Translations under genes and position numbers: made by a program | Assembly (NCBI RefSeq): GCF_036850765.1 | Contig: NC_089493.1 | Location: forward strand, 217,556,744 to 217,620,743 | Length of the DNA stretch: 64,000 bases | Reading direction: 5' to 3' | DNA from: Saccopteryx bilineata | Taxonomy: Eukaryota > Chordata > Mammalia > Chiroptera > Emballonuridae | The notes under the pieces: model-generated | The model's database searches: none | Told to the model about the DNA's origin: nothing | The model's input: the letters and a program-made list of their open reading frames with translations, nothing else | In this document: positions 45,286-55,829 of the stretch, piece by piece | Numbering within the stretch: the first letter of the stretch is position 1 | Layout: each line of letters begins with the position of its first letter

Positions 45286-45718
45286 ATCAGTCACTGCTAG
45301 ACTGTCTCTGACCTTTGACTCTAATTTAGGAACAGTTGTTTAATGGTTATTCTTCTCCTGGGAAAATGTCCAAAATTGTGTGCTGTGTTTCCTTTGTGTT
45401 AATTGCAAACAGAACTCTTCCAGTTGTTGAATAGTGTAAATTGTCACTGACAACATGACATTTTTTTCAGTAATGCTACCTAAATTCTATCCCCACAGTG
45501 GGAGTTAACTGCAGTTTTCTGAACACCGTCCAAGCATTTGTTTGTGTATTGATTGTGCCCTGGCCACTGAGCTCTGGAATATAGACAATGCCCATCCACT
45601 GCCCCTTCTCAACCCCACTGCTACATCTTTACATTAGGTTGTACAGGCAGCACTCCACGTCCAAGTTCTTTTTCTCTTTCAACTCTATCCTGTTTTGCCC
45701 TTCTTCTCACCCCCCTTC
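45286..45718. other. no recognisable feature
   Basis: Unassigned sequence. A pyrimidine-rich run leads into the next SINE. Confidence 0.5.
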
Positions 45719-45735
45719 TCTCCTGTTCTCCTTTT

Positions 45736-46121
45736 TTTTTCTTTTTTTCTTTTTTTTTTGTATTTTTCTGAAGTTGGAAACAGGGAGGCAGTCAGAAAGA
45801 CTTCCGCATGTGCCCAACCGGGATCCACCCGGCATGCGCACCAGGGGGTGATGCTCTGCCCATCTGGGGCATCGCTCTGCTGCAACCAGAGCCATTCTAG
45901 CACCTGAGGCAGAAGCCACAGAGCCATCCTCAGCGCCTGGGCCAACCTTTCTCCAATGGAGCCTTGGCTGCATGTGGGAGGGGAAGAGAGACAGAGAGGA
46001 AGGAGAGGGGGAGGGGTGGAGAAGCAGATGGGCGCCTCTCCTGTGTGCCCTGGCTGGGAATCGAACCAGGGACTCCTGCACGCCAGGCCGACGCTCTACC
46101 ACTGAGCCAACTGGCCAGGGC
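45736..46121 (-). mobile_element. tRNA-derived SINE, GGCCCTGGCC family
   Basis: Minus-strand copy with T-rich (A-tail) start at 45736 and head at 46121. Target duplication TCTCCTGTTCTCCTTTT at 45719-45735 and 46123-46139. Confidence 0.95.
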
Positions 46122-46139
46122 CTCTCCTGTTCTCCTTTT

Positions 46140-46799
46140 AACACTGTTGCTAAGCTGATCTAGCTTTTAATCTTTGGCTTTACCTTCTATTTGCAGCATT
46201 AGTCTTTATCTCCAGACCCTAAAAGAGATATGATTTTCCTGAGTGGAGGGAGGTTGCTCATTTAGGGTAGAATTTGCCTTTTCCCTTTCATTCCATTAGT
46301 AGCAAACTTCACTCAGTCCCACTCCAGCAGCCCGAGACCTCATGCTCAGATTGTTCAATCTCTCGACACGCCCACAGTACCTGCTTCTGGGTCTGTCAAG
46401 GTAGTAAAGAGAGGAAGCATGGTATTTAGCTTACATCATTATTTTATAGAAAGGAGAGAGGAGCAGAGCTGATCTGGGGAAGAGTATGTTCCTTCACCTC
46501 ATATAGAGAAGGTTCCCCTTGAAGCGCCTCAAGATCAGCTGAGAGGCAGCCTGAACAGACTGAGGAAGAAGGAATTTTGGTATATCCAGCTTTAAAAAAT
46601 GTTTTTTAACTAAAGGGTAAAAAAAACCTCACTAATTGATTTGTGTATTTATGGAGTCATTTTACATTAAAGAGCTAAAATGTGAAATAACTTGAAATTA
46701 AATAAATTACATAAAATTAAATAAATGTCTTTTATTCTATTGAATGGTGATGATGAAGAACAAAACAGACTGCCATTTTAAGTTAGGATGAAAATTATG
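46140..46799. other. no recognisable feature
   Basis: Unassigned sequence with no supported gene or repeat. Confidence 0.5.
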
Positions 46800-46801
46800 T
46801 A

Positions 46802-46899
46802 TTAGGTTGAATCATATGAAATTGTCATTATTCAACCACTTCACCAATGTTTGACCATTTTAACTTAAGAAAATATCAATTTCATGTGGTCCAGCCTAA
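46802..46899. mobile_element. 98-bp Tc1/mariner-type MITE
   Basis: The first 23 bases (TTAGGTTGAATCATATGAA...) and the reverse complement of the last 23 (TTAGGCTGGACCACATGAA...) match at 19 of 23 positions. TA dinucleotides flank it at 46800-46801 and 46900-46901. There is no coding capacity. The size and TA target fit a miniature element mobilised by a Tc1/mariner transposase. The TIR does not match the mariner at 42457, so a different parent is implied. Confidence 0.75.
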
Positions 46900-46911
46900 T
46901 ATTGATGTTTT

Positions 46912-47148
46912 TTTTTAATTTATTTTTTTTAAATATCTTTCCTTTTTTTTTTTATTTATTCATTTTAGAGAGGAGAGGGAGAGACAGAGAGAGAGAGAGA
47001 GAGAGGAGAGACAGAGAGAGAGAAGGAGGGGAGGAGCTGGAAGCATCAACTCCCATATGTGCCTTGACCAGGCAAGCCCAGGGTTTCGAACCGGCGACCT
47101 CAGCATTTCCAGGTCGACACTTTATCCACTGCGCCACCACAGGTCAGG
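46912..47148 (-). mobile_element. short GCCTGACCTG-type tRNA SINE with (GA)n
   Basis: The minus-strand head GCCTGACCTGTGGTGGCGCA is at the right edge. The body includes GGTTCGAAACCCTGGGCTTG and a CT-rich region that has expanded into (CT)n (GA on the plus strand, 46976-47032). Perfect target duplication CCTAATATTGATGTTTT at 46895-46911 and 47149-47165, overlapping the edge of the MITE. Confidence 0.95.
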
Positions 47149-47165
47149 CCTAATATTGATGTTTT

Positions 47166-47985
47166 AAAGACATTTCTGATAGGATTTCTCTACTGTAAAT
47201 GAATGATAATACATTAGTCTAAAATTTTCTTTTGTATTATTTTCAATAACTTCACCCTGCCAAGAGTGTGCATTGGGTGCCTAGTGATAGCAGAGAAAAT
47301 TTTTATTATAAAATGTATGCATGGATGCATCTGGTTATGATTTGCCTTGCTTTTTCTCCAGTTGCATAATTCAAGTTGATGCTGCATAATTATTTTTTCT
47401 TTTATTCCATTCCATATGGCAGAACAACTACCAGAAGATGAATACTTTCAGTACCTTTCATATCAAAGCTGCAACTTTCACATTCTGTTCTATTGATACT
47501 GCATTTTGGCAGTGGATAAAGGGACACAGTAAAAGTCTTCCGCTCATACTTGGTTTTATTTGGGAAAATTTTTCTTTGAACTAGTGACCACCCATGATTT
47601 TGTAATTATCAGAAATTAACCAGCTCAGCACTTCTTGTGGGAAATATTCACAATTCACTTCCTTGCTTTCAGAAAAAAAGAAAAGAGAAAACGAAGGACT
47701 AATAGAGAATTCCATCTTGTCTGGAAGTATTCCATGTGGGATTGCTTCAATACGATGCTAAAGCTGTATTTGCCTGGTACCTTTCAAGCACAATCTTAAA
47801 AAACCTTTTTACTTTCTCTGAACCTCACTAAGAAGAAAACTCAAAAGAATTTTGATTTTCTGAAAAGTGAGACACATTCGGTGTAAGTTTTATGACATGA
47901 CATGACATATATAAGCTACAGACAAAGCATTACAGCTTTCTTTAGAGTACTCTTTTTCCCTTCCTTTGCAACCACTTTCTTGAGA
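47166..47985. other. no recognisable feature
   Basis: Unassigned AT-rich sequence. Confidence 0.5.
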
Positions 47986-48193
47986 CATAATCACATACTA
48001 TATAATTCATTCATTTAAATGTGAAATGGTTTTTGATATACAACATTATCTATATAAAAATTGTAGTAAAATAAACATAAAATAAAATTTGCTATTTTAA
48101 TTAACTATTTTTTAAGTGTACAGTTCAGTGGCAATAATTACATTCAGTGTTAAGCAACCATCGCTGTTTATCTACTTCCACAACTTTTCATCA
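47986..48193 (-). mobile_element. old L1-type 3' UTR relic (tentative)
   Basis: Phrases such as AAGTGTACAGTTCAGTGGC, AAGCAACCATCGCTGTTTA and CAACTTTTCATCACC resemble a widespread old mammalian LINE 3' region. Named from memory of the repeat phrase; strand and family are uncertain. Confidence 0.4.
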
Positions 48194-48201
48194 CCTTAAG
48201 G

Positions 48202-48902
48202 CAGGAATTTTCAAAGGTACGCCATAGCAGGCACACCAGTGTGCTGCAAGAATTTTAAAACATGCAATACCTGACTATTTAGTCAGTGCCACTGACCTCT
48301 TTTTCCTTAGATTGTCAAATTAAAAAATGATGGCCCTGGCCGGTTGGCTCAGCGGTAGAGCGTCGGCCTGGCATGCGGGGGACCCGGGTTCGATTCCCGG
48401 CCAGGGCACATAGGAGAAGTGCTCATTTGCTTCTCCACCCCCCATCCCTCCTTCCTCTCTGTCTCTCTCTTCCCCTCCCACAGTCAAGGCTCCATTGGAG
48501 CAAAGATGGCCCAGGCGCTGGGGATGGCTCCTTGGCCTCTGCCCCAGGCGCTAGAGTGGCTCTGGTCGCGGCAGAGCAACATCCCGGAGGGGCAGAGCAT
48601 CGCCCCCTGGTGGGCAGAGCATCGCCCCTGGTGGGCATGCCGGGTGGATCCAGGTTGGGCACATGCGGGAGTCTGTCTGACTGTCTCTCCCCGTTTCCAG
48701 CTTCAGAAAAATACACAAAAAAAAAAAAAAAAGGAAAAAAAATGACAACATCCAATACGACAATAGCTTTCCAATGTGAATGAACCAAAATTATATCTAT
48801 TTTTTGTCAGATCAGCAAAATATAAAATAATTTTTGGTGTGCTGTAGAATTTTAGTAAATGGTTTATGTGTGCTAAGAGATAAAAAATGTTGAAAATCGC
48901 TG
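48202..48902. mobile_element. non-autonomous hAT element with SINE inside
   Basis: The ends CAGGAATTTTCAAAGG and the reverse complement of the right end, CAGCGATTTTCAACAT, form imperfect terminal repeats. They are flanked by 8-base direct repeats CCTTAAGG (48194-48201) and CCTTCAGC (48903-48910), two mismatches. About 300 bp without the SINE at 48331-48732. No transposase. Confidence 0.7.
48331..48732 (+). mobile_element. tRNA-derived SINE, GGCCCTGGCC family, inside hAT
   Basis: Nearly consensus plus-strand copy with intact A-box- and B-box-like sequences and a long A-rich tail. The flanking AAAAATGA-type repeat is short and partly merged with the tail. Confidence 0.93.
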
Positions 48903-48923
48903 CCTTCAGCAAAAACTACAGAG

Positions 48924-49468
48924 CAGAGGTCCCCAAACTTTTTACACAGGGGACCAGTTCACTGTCCCTCAGACTGTTGGAGGGTCGGACTATAAATAAA
49001 AAAACAACTATGAACAAATCCCTATGCACTCTGCACATACCTTATTTTAAAGTAAAAAAACAAAACGGGAACAAATAGAATATTTAAAATAAAGAACAAG
49101 TAAATTTAAATCAACAAACTGACCAGTATTTCAATGGGAATTATGGGCCTGCTTTTGGCTAATGAGATAGTCAATGTCCAGTCCCATATTTGTCACTGCT
49201 AGCCATATCAAGTGATATGACGCGCTTCCGGAGCCGTGATGCGTGTGCCCTGCGTCACTGGAAGTAATACTCTACGTGAGCGACGTCGCACTTTGCGGCA
49301 CCACCACATATGGTACTCCAGAAGCACAGGATGAGGATGCATCCACATCCTGTGCTCCTCTCACTGACCACCAATGAAAGAGGTGCTCCTTCGGAAGTGT
49401 GGCGGGGGCCAGATAAATGGCCTCAGGGGGCCGCATGCGGCCCGCAGGCCATAGTTTGGGGACCCCTG
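48924..49468. mobile_element. non-autonomous hAT element, 545 bp
   Basis: Terminal inverted repeats CAGAGGTCCCCAAAC / GTTTGGGGACCCCTG lie next to 8-base target duplications CTACAGAG (48916-48923) and CTACAAAG (49469-49476), one mismatch. A CpG-rich patch lies at 49210-49290 (GACGCGCTTCCGGAGCCGTG and following). No transposase frame. It is only 21 bases from the end of the previous hAT. Confidence 0.9.
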
Positions 49469-49476
49469 CTACAAAG

Positions 49477-51530
49477 GGTACTCTATATGTATGATTCAAA
49501 ATTCTTATGGCTGTTTGAAGGTCTGTAAGTTAAGAAAGCTGACTGGACATTGGACTGATAGAGCACTTCAAACTTAAGTCTAAAGCTGCTGGCAGAGATA
49601 TCTGTGTTAAGTGGATCAGGCACCCACAAATATATAAACTTTGCAAGGTCCCACATGATCCTCAAACATACCATCCATCAAACCTCTCTTTAACTGTGCT
49701 TGATTTTCCCACCCATGTGGGATGTAAGACAGTGGGGGGCTTTGTTTGCTTACAGTCGTTAGTAAAATAAACATTACCTCAGATTGATAGAGCTCCCAGG
49801 TAGGACTCCTGGGACAGCAGATCCTATAACCCGACTGAGATGACTGCAACATGTTGTCTGGTGTAGACTCACCCCATTGAGGATAACTGAATTGCAGAAT
49901 CCTGGGCAGATCCAAATAGAAGTGGTCTAGGTCATGGGATGTTCATTGTGACACTTCTCAGCCCTAGGAGGAATGAAGAAAGAGGAATACGGAAGAGAAG
50001 CTGGTCCTCTCTCACTGTAACCTGGCCCAACATGTCAAAGAAGCTTCAAAGACACTTCAGGATCTTGTCAGGCAGATCTATACTTATGAAAATGTCTCAT
50101 AATTTCATCTTTGAATAGTATCAATGAGCTCTGCACTGCATTTAGCCTGGTGATAGCTGAAAACACACATGTGAGTAGTTGGATTAAGATATCAGACTCA
50201 TTTTGTGACCCAATCTACAAGAAATTTATATGATTATAAAAAAGTCTTTGAAGAAATCACAGTATTTTGAAATAGAAAAATCAGCTTTATATTTGTTGAA
50301 AGGGGAAATATTAATAAATCAACATTATTAAATAGCAAAATAACATGCTTATCCTAGTTCTTATTAATTATGCTTCAAGATGGTATATGTAGAAATGAAA
50401 TTTAAAGAAATATATCAAAACTTCAAAGATTTTATACCAAAAACTTTACATCTCTCCTCCCTGCCCCCCTCCACCACATCTCCCAGGAAATTAGCTGTTT
50501 GAATTCAGTATTTGACAAGTTTACCACAGTCCATGGAATGTTTTTGGAAATTTTAAATTATTTTTCACTGTATTAGCCGGCATGTAAATACAAAGTATAT
50601 TACAAGTTAATTATGGAAGGAGTGGAATATTTAAAGTCTCTTCTCATAAATAAAGTGTAGAAAGAAATCATAATTTTGGCCCAAACAGAACTTGATGTTA
50701 GGAATGAAGGGTTTATTTGCCTTGCCTGCTCCCAAACCTCAAGTAATAAATTTCAAAAGCTTCAATATTGATTCAACAAAATGAATGGTCGAGTCATTTC
50801 AGAAGGATTCTGACAAGTGAACAAATGCTGCCATGGTGACATTTTAATATGCAGTCCGGTTACTGAGATTGACTGGTTTCCTCCCCGCCACCATTAAAAC
50901 AAAACGAGGAATCCCAGGAAGTACCACACACAGCGTGCTCCAGCCAGAGGCAACTAGGAAAAAAAGATTTAATTAGTTGTTCTTAAAAACATTCCATATA
51001 CATTTGTATCTGATTTATGGGTAAATTCCTTTTTAAAAATGTGAGAAAAAATGCTCTGAGACGTCTTTCTTTTTAAGAAATAGAAACAAAAAAGTATAAA
51101 AGAAATAGAAACAATCATTAATCTAAAATGTCTCAGATAGTATTTTTTGTATATTTTTTTGTAAACAGATTTCTTGAGGAAAAATATTTTTAACTTGAGA
51201 AAGATAAAGATTTAAAATGTTTTTCACAGGACATAAAATTGTACTTAGTTCACTCTTTGCTAAATGACATCATAAAATCTTACAAGTGAGCATAAAAATA
51301 AAAAACAGTTTGTGTAATCAAACACAACTACTGTATATATTATATTTAGATTTGTAAGGTGATGAGATTATTTCTTAGAAAGCAATATATATATATTTGG
51401 CTATTATTTGATCTAAATGTTATTTCATGGAGCTATTAAGCCATTATATATATATTTAAATTTATATAAAATATCCAGATATACTAAAGAGAGGTACAAT
51501 CACATTATGGCAGTAAAAATAATTATTTAA
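49477..51530. other. no recognisable gene
   Basis: Two kilobases of AT-rich sequence. One unit of a diverged direct repeat lies at 51100-51270 (partner at 52303-52440). No coding frame or mobile element can be supported. Confidence 0.5.
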
Positions 51531-51543
51531 AAAATTTTAATGG

Positions 51544-51904
51544 GGCCCTGGTTGGTTTGTTCAGTGGCATAGCTTTGTCCTGGCATGTAGATGTCCCAGG
51601 TTCAATTCTCAGTCAGCACACAGGAGAAGCAACCATCTGGCTTCTCCACCCTTCCCACTCCCCCTTCTTTTGCTCTCTCTTCCCCTCCCGCGGCCATGGC
51701 TCAATTGTTTCCAGCACTTTACCCTGGGTGCTGAAAATGGCTCTGTGGAGCCGTCAGCCTCAGATGCTAAAAATAGCTTCATTGCAAGCAAGGCCATAAT
51801 TGGGCATCTGCCTCAGACATGGGTTGCCAGGTGTATCCTAGTTGGGACACATGCGGGAGTCTGTCTTTCTATCTGACCTCCTCTCATTTGAAAAAGAAGA
51901 AAAA
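51544..51904 (+). mobile_element. tRNA-derived SINE, GGCCCTGGCC family, old subtype
   Basis: The head GGCCCTGGTTGGTTTGTTCA and the body differ at many sites and lack the CpG-rich block seen in the other copies. The duplication AAAATTTTAATGG / AAAAATTTAATGG is still visible at about 51532-51544 and 51902-51914. It represents an earlier wave of the family, as does the copy at 59404. Confidence 0.85.
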
Positions 51905-51914
51905 AATTTAATGG

Positions 51915-52911
51915 AAAAATGCTTTTAAATACATAATTATAATTTGTAAATTTATGTATAATTAACATTGGTGCGTTTCAATATTGGATTGGTTAACTCA
52001 AGAAGAACTTTCTTCACTACATCTAAAAATACAGTCAAGTAGGAAATCATTGCTTTTTTCAATGTTTTTCTATTAATTTTTGAAACTCTACCATGTACCA
52101 GACTTCACTATTTCATTCAATACATACATAATCTTGTGTAATCAGCATTACAAGAATCTTTATTTTGCAAACAAGGAAACTGAAATGTGAAAGATTAATA
52201 AATGTGTCTAAGTTTGCTTAATCTGTCTATTGCACACTATTGCGTGGCATCATCTGGACCTAACCATGAAAAATGCTTTTATTTTTGTTCTTCTACACCT
52301 TTAGAAATAGAAACAGTGCTAATGATCTTACTAAGTCTTAGCTAGCATGTTATGTAAATAGGCTTACTGAGGAAAAGCATTTTTAACTTAAGAATACATT
52401 TGCAGCAGAATGTAAACATCCTCCTTAGTTCATTCTTTGCTTTTTATTTACTAATTTTAGAAAAATTAAAATTAAATATTGAGAGCATAGAAATTTAGAA
52501 AAGAGAGACAAAACCAAGTACAAAAAAGAAATATTAAATTCACATTTAAAAAAGCAAGAGACGAAAAGGTTTTGATAGTGTTTTTTGTTTCTTTGTTGGT
52601 TTTTGTCATCACCTTTCTGGTTTAAAATTCTAAAATGCCACTTTAACCTTTGTTGTACAGGATTGTCTGGGTTGACCGCTACCTTGTTAAACATCTGAGA
52701 CTTAAATTAAGCAGGAACTAACTACTCATTGTATACTTCACTTATGTATGAAACAAATCATTTGCAGAGAAGGTTCTGACATAACAGATTAGAGATTTCA
52801 AAACAGTCATGATCAATCATGACAAATTGATTACTCTCAATAGCCCACAGACAATCCTAGATAAGACCCAGGGTACAGGGCTTGCAAAGCTCCTTGTGCC
52901 TAATTCCTTCC
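51915..52911. other. no recognisable gene
   Basis: AT-rich. It holds the second unit (52303-52440) of the diverged direct repeat also present at 51100-51270. Confidence 0.5.
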
Positions 52912-53346
52912 TCAGGATGATGTGAAGTCATCTCCAGCTGGAGCTGTGTTTGAACCTTTGCCATTCTGCTTTGTTCTGGCTCCTCCCTTACACAATTGTC
53001 CATATGTCAATTGTTCTGGGGCTTTGGTATCAAGTTGTTTTTCAACTCCAGAAGTTTGATTGTGGAAATCTTGTATAGAGTAGGAAAGAAGTAAAACATG
53101 CCTCTCCGAAGCCATGGTACTGATAATTTTCCAGTCCTTCCAGGCCTCCAACTTTGTTATTTTCTGATAATAAGCCTTATAACCCCAGACAGATTTAATC
53201 CTCTTCATTTTCCAAGATCTTTCCCAGCTTTTCAAACCTTGCATAAAGTGCATATTTTCTGATATGGTTCTAATTAGTGGGAACAGCTCCAGAGGACATT
53301 CCTCACATAGATTTCCACGTGAGTGGCTTTGCCCAGAGCTGCACAA
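52912..53346 (-). other. unrecognised 144-codon open reading frame
   Basis: The minus strand is open from ATG at 53346 to a stop at 52912, encoding a hydrophilic, lysine- and serine-rich protein with no signal peptide, membrane segment or motif I can name. Upstream sequence is closed and there is no clear promoter, splice context or poly(A) signal. The window is otherwise full of decayed elements, so a relic of a repeat or a chance frame is the likeliest reading. A young processed pseudogene or lncRNA exon is possible. Confidence 0.25.
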
Positions 53347-53526
53347 CTCCTACAGCCATGGCGAGAATAATACAGGCAGGTTCTGCCCCAACCATAAGAA
53401 TCTCAAACCCTAAAGAAACATGATTCTTTCCATTAACTGTCCAATTGGCATTCATCTGACTTTGATTTTATACTCAACCAGGCTTTCATCCTTCTTTAGA
53501 AAAAAAATTTCCAAATGTGTATTTTT

Positions 53527-53936
53527 TTATTTTTATTTTTTGGACAGAGATAGAGAGAGAGAGAGAGTCAGAGAAAGGGACAGATAGGGACAGACAGGAA
53601 GGAAGATGAGAAATGTAAATTCTTCGTTGTGGCACCTTAGTTGTTTATTGATCGTGTTCTCATATGTGCCTTGACCGAAGGGCTACAGTAGAGCAAGTAA
53701 CCCCTTGCTCAAGCCAGTCACCTTAGGCTCAAGCCAGCAACCTTGGGCTTCAAGCCAGTGACCTTTGGGCTCAAGCCAGCGACCATGGCGACAGGTCTGT
53801 GATCTCATGCTCAAACAAGTGATACTGTGCTCTAGCCAGATGAGCCCCCTCTCAAGCCGGCAACATTGTAGTTTCAAACCCGGTCCTACACATCCCAGTC
53901 TGATGCTCTATCCACTGCGCCACCACCTGCTCAAGC
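53527..53936 (-). mobile_element. long GCCTGACC-type tRNA SINE with internal expansion
   Basis: The minus-strand head lies near 53936 and the tail is T-rich at 53527. Target duplication CCAAATGTGTATTTT at 53511-53525 and 53937-53951. The middle carries four or five back-to-back copies of a ~20-base CAAGCCAGYGACC-like unit (53713-53790), more than in the other copies, so it is the longest of the type here. Confidence 0.9.
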
Positions 53937-53951
53937 CCAAATGTGTATTTT

Positions 53952-55829
53952 GAAGAATATTAATGGAAATCAGATAGAAAGAAATGTTTTGGTGACCAAA
54001 TAAATTTATAAAACAGTGAGTTAGACAAATTAAACTGGTTTATTTATGATAATACTCAGATCTTTTAATATTTATTGGGCTTAGTGATTTTCTAAGAATG
54101 TTTCCCACATTTGTGATTTGATTACTGAGCCTTTTGTCCTTTTCAAGTTTGGGCAACTGAAGTACACAGTACACCCTTTCAGAGTGCCAATCTGACTGGT
54201 TTACTGAGGAGTTTCCATTCAGTGGGGTTCAAACATGAACTCCAAACATGGACATGAGTCAGTATTATTGTTTCAAGTCTCTTCCCTATATATTCTATTT
54301 CAAATCATCTTTCCCCACTGGGTAGCAAATAGAAAGCTTCCATAGCTTCAATATATATATGGTAATCTCAGATCATAGTCAAAGCTTTCTCCCAATGATT
54401 TGGGGCCTAAAATGGGGAGGAGATGTGGTTAGTTGTTGAAGTGTGTAGATTGTGTGTGTGTGTGTATGTGTGTGTGTGTATGTGTGTGTGTTTATAGTGA
54501 TTTTGATTTTAGAATACTTCTCTTTTCTACCCCCTCCATCTCAAGGCCTAATACTCTACTGAGCTGGCAGGGAGAATAGGAGAAGGACAAACACCTCTTT
54601 GCTTATGAACATAGTGCCCTTCTTTACGGTTGTGGCTTTGTCTCTGGAGAGCACAGACTAGTTATCCTCCATGTGACTGGTGTGCTGACTTTGTCAAAGG
54701 CACACGGGTAATTTCTGGTGGATTCTGTGAGTCCTCCCCATTGCGTGATTCTTTGAAATGTGTTTTTTCCTTAGCCATTTCCTTCAGCTGCTGCTGGGAG
54801 TACACAGCCTCTTGTTCTCGGTGCCTTCCCACTGCATAAGGCATTCTCTCAGGTCAAGTACTGGCAAGATTTTGCTAAAGTGCAACTGCCATGGCATCGC
54901 AGTCTATAGGAGACATACACATCCTTATACAAAGGTGAGAGTGGGTCTACTTCTTTGTACTTTCTCTCTGTTTCGCTATCTTTCTTTCCCAATTCTATTT
55001 CTTCTGAGTGGTAGGGCCAGGGCAGAACAACAAAACTATTGGCCTGAGTAGACATCCAACAGTGGAATGAGTTGCCATTCCTTCCTCTCTACTATAATCT
55101 TTAATCTCTACCACAATTCTGGGAGAGAGAGAAAAGCCAGAACCTCCTTCCTATATTCTAACTCCACATGGCGGATTCTTCTTTTCCTCTGGCATGAGAA
55201 TAGAGGAAAGTCTTATTTTGTCTTTTCACTTTTTAAAAAGCCCTGGAGGCATAATCTGGTCACAATAATTGGAAACTTTCTTTGGACATCAGGTACTTGT
55301 CATCTTTTTGGTCCTGGCTTGGGCCAAATCACCAGTTCTAGGGGAGCCAAAAATGGCCTATTCAGGACCTTGATATTTAATATTGTACAAAGTACAGAAC
55401 AGGTGGATGAGAAATCCCATTTGGTGCTTACTTTGGTAATAGCTGTTAGCTGCTTTTTTGGTTTCTTTTTTGTTTTTGTTTTCAAAGAGAGTGAGAATGA
55501 GGAAAGTCAAGGAAAGTCTGTTAAGGGTCAGAATTTTAGATCACAAGCAAGAAGTTAGCCAGATAAAAATATTGATCAGGAACTAGGCCGAAGAAAAAAA
55601 TAGCAGATTACAAACATAAGGACCTCAGACATGGAATATTACTGATTTCTTGTAAAGAAGCATGGCTCGATTCTGAATGCATAGAGGGACCTTGTGGAAC
55701 AGGACAGCAAATTCTGCTACAGAAAGCTTCTTGAGGACAGAAAACTTATCCTTATTCATCTCTTTGTTGTTTTTCAATTATTTGTGAACTTTTTATTGGC
55801 CTCCTTTCCCTTAAGTGATGCCCTTCTTT
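53952..55829. other. no recognisable gene; contains a (GT)n microsatellite
   Basis: Unassigned sequence. A (GT)n run interrupted by two TATG steps lies at about 54447-54492. Open frames of up to 163 codons occur here but show no protein-like features. Confidence 0.5.
54447..54492. repeat. (GT)n microsatellite
   Basis: Alternating GT with two A interruptions, over about 46 bases. Confidence 0.9.

Noticed and set aside
48331..48410. tRNA-like sequences with A and B boxes at SINE heads
   Set aside because: They lack a foldable acceptor stem and 3' end processing context, and each is joined to a SINE body and A-tail, so they are SINE promoters and not tRNA genes.
53683..53953. Possible CRISPR-like or satellite array from repeated CAAGCCAG units
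   Set aside because: Repeats are inside a SINE with target duplications, and spacers are not unique.
55067..55558. 163-codon open frame on the plus strand
   Set aside because: Composition is erratic (F-rich hydrophobic run then charged tail), there is no family resemblance, and the surroundings show no gene signals. Probably chance.
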